This document shows positions 30,858 through 32,050 of a DNA stretch of 32,050 nt, piece by piece. Source of the DNA: a virus; the IMG/VR virus record IMGVR_UViG_3300035698_035450, positions 1 to 32,050 of that record. The stretch is one strand, 5' to 3'. The position numbers were made by a program, and so were the translations under genes. The notes beneath the pieces are model-generated. The model was given only the letters and a program-made list of their open reading frames with translations, ran no database searches and was not told the DNA's origin. The stretch's first letter is position 1. The number at the start of each line of letters is the position of its first letter.

Positions 30858-31592
30858 TTATGCAGCATCTGCTGCGGGAGTGAACTTTGCGGAAAGGCCC
30901 GCCGAGATCGACGAGATGAACGCACGCCATTCGAAGGGAATTGTGGGCGGCATGCCGTAGCGGTTTTTAGCCAGAGCCGACGGCGTTTCGGTGGTCACGA
31001 GGATGCGGTTGCCGTCAACATCCTGGCGTGCCAAACAGACGAAGTCCGACCACTCGACAAAAATGTTGCGAAAGTCGTCCGGCAGATCGGCCGTCGTCTT
31101 TTCGCGAGTCACGCCGTCAACATCGGTGATGTCGGTCCGCTTCGCATGGGCCAGTAGAACGACAGCAATGCCGCGACCGACAATGCGGTCGAGTACCGGT
31201 AAAAGCCGCTGATAGACATTGTTTTTCAGCACCTGTTTACCGTTACCGTAGCCGCCGTGGGAGCGATTGAGCGTCTGCTCGATATTGTTGCCGCAACCGG
31301 CCACATGCTCTTCGAGACGACGCAGCAGCCAGTCGATGGAGTCGATCACCAACGTTTTATAGGGATGGTCCTCACGCTCCATGGCCAGAAGCCACTTTTC
31401 GATTTCCAGCCAGGTGGCCAGGTAGGGAGTACGGCAACAGGGAATCGCGCCGGCGCCGTTCTCGCAGTCGACGATGATGGAATCATCGGCCTTGGCACCG
31501 AAATAAGTTTTGCCTGCACCCGGAGGTCCGTAAATAATCCCCTTCGGCGCCGAGGGCGAAGGGTTCTGGACGAGGTTGTTGAACATTGACAT
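30858..31592 (-). CDS. Sak4-like RecA/AAA ATPase, recombination mediator
   Basis: A 244-residue ATPase. Walker A is GPPGAGKT (22-29) and Walker B TLVIDSID (80-87). The motif AVVLLAHAKRTDI (143-155) and a short C-terminal part (to about 230) fit the AAA_24 / Sak4 group of phage annealing/strand-exchange ATPases. Partnered here with a DUF669 protein downstream and a RecB-like nuclease upstream, it probably forms the phage's recombination module: nuclease makes ssDNA, DUF669 coats it, Sak4 anneals it. AGGAG lies 9 bases before the ATG. Confidence 0.88.
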   Translation of the reverse strand: MSMFNNLVQNPSPSAPKGIIYGPPGAGKTYFGAKADDSIIVDCENGAGAIPCCRTPYLATWLEIEKWLLAMEREDHPYKTLVIDSIDWLLRRLEEHVAGCGNNIEQTLNRSHGGYGNGKQVLKNNVYQRLLPVLDRIVGRGIAVVLLAHAKRTDITDVDGVTREKTTADLPDDFRNIFVEWSDFVCLARQDVDGNRILVTTETPSALAKNRYGMPPTIPFEWRAFISSISAGLSAKFTPAADAA

Positions 31593-31705
31593 TCAAAAGG
31601 TCTCCTGTGGTTGAAGATTGGTGAATAAAAAGCCTCTTGGTGCGCAGTCTGAGCGCAAAGCGATCGCAAATCGCAAGTTTCTAGGGGGTTAGAGCTCAGC
31701 CGGAG
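31593..31705. other. Short gap before Sak4 gene
   Basis: 113 bases between nuclease stop and Sak4 start. It holds the AGGAG site for Sak4 and GCGATCGC near 31659 with a partly repeated neighbour, but no gene or clear promoter. Confidence 0.4.
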
Positions 31706-32050
31706 TTATGGAATTTCAAGCAGCCGTGGCGTTTCGTAGCCGGTTTCCCAGCTGTCGCTTTTGCGAGCGACCATCAGTCGCGAGATGGCCGATTCGTTTT
31801 CACCGCGGGCAATCGAGAGCGTGTCGTCGGAGACACGCCAGACCCCGCAGCGATACGGTTCGGCTTTCTCCACGCCAATCAAATAGACGGGCACGTACTC
31901 GCCGACCACTTCGCGCAGAACCGCTTGATAGAAGCTTAACTGGCTGTGATAGTGATACCGCCGGGCTTCATTTTCAAACCAATCGAGGTCTGTCGTGGTT
32001 TTGAGATCAACGATGCCCCGATGCGGATGCGTCCAGTCAATACGAATCTG
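31706..32050 (-). CDS. RecB-like PD-(D/E)XK exonuclease (N-terminus beyond window)
   Basis: The last 114 residues of a gene that continues past 32050. The visible part begins QIRIDWTHPHRGIVDLKTTT: RIDW and GIVDLKTT give the catalytic D and DxK of the PD-(D/E)XK fold, and HSQLSFYQ gives the Q-x3-Y motif of RecB-type nucleases. The C-terminal part ends in YETPRLLEIP. In phages this family (PDDEXK_1 / exodeoxyribonuclease VIII-like) is paired with annealing proteins such as Sak4, here encoded next. It probably resects DNA ends for recombination and replication. Confidence 0.85.
   Translation of the reverse strand, partial: QIRIDWTHPHRGIVDLKTTTDLDWFENEARRYHYHSQLSFYQAVLREVVGEYVPVYLIGVEKAEPYRCGVWRVSDDTLSIARGENESAISRLMVARKSDSWETGYETPRLLEIP

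Overview
The window looks like a 32 kb piece of a tailed double-stranded DNA phage genome (free phage or prophage; no integrase or attachment site is visible). The order terminase, portal, protease-capsid, cement protein, head-tail joining, tail tube, tail assembly chaperone with a probable -1 frameshift, and tape measure is that of a long non-contractile-tailed (siphovirus-type) phage. A HARE-HTH protein, and several structural proteins that I recognise by memory as common in Planctomycetes phages and prophages, suggest a planctomycete host. That host call is inference.

Almost everything is on the minus strand, so transcription runs from high to low coordinates. About 32050 to 21148 is a replication, recombination and nucleotide module: a RecB-like nuclease cut by the window edge, a Sak4-like ATPase, a DUF669 ssDNA-binding protein, a Holliday-junction-resolvase-like nuclease, three ParB/DGQHR-type proteins, a 38-residue membrane protein, an SF2 helicase, a calcineurin-like phosphoesterase, a protein of unknown function, a DUF5664/MazZ-like pyrophosphohydrolase and a primase-polymerase/helicase. 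Then comes a hairpin-rich noncoding stretch (20724-21147) and a ParB-adenine/cytosine-N methyltransferase fusion (19395-20723).

Three plus-strand genes (18058-19329), ending in a HARE-HTH protein, converge on the methyltransferase across a strong terminator at 19361-19385.

From 17924 down to 1 is one long structural operon, with many ATGA/TGATG/TAATG stop-start overlaps: a 70-residue protein that resembles the N-terminus of the terminase, the large terminase, a zinc ribbon, a 220-base gap, portal, a protease-capsid fusion with an internal Shine-Dalgarno/ATG, two Sec-exported proteins (papain-like and thioredoxin-like), cement protein, connectors, several beta-rich virion proteins including a LamG protein, tail tube, chaperones, tape measure and distal tail proteins ending with a cysteine-rich protein and a zinc-binding-like protein.

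The most unusual points are four ParB-fold genes within about 10.5 kb, the exported peptidase/thioredoxin pair inside the head module, a helicase with an SSB-like C-terminal tip, iteron-like repeats inside the primase gene, paired operator-like palindromes upstream of the methyltransferase, and a terminase N-terminal domain that also occurs as a separate small gene. No tRNA, CRISPR array, rRNA, insertion sequence, integrase, repressor or recognisable endolysin was seen.
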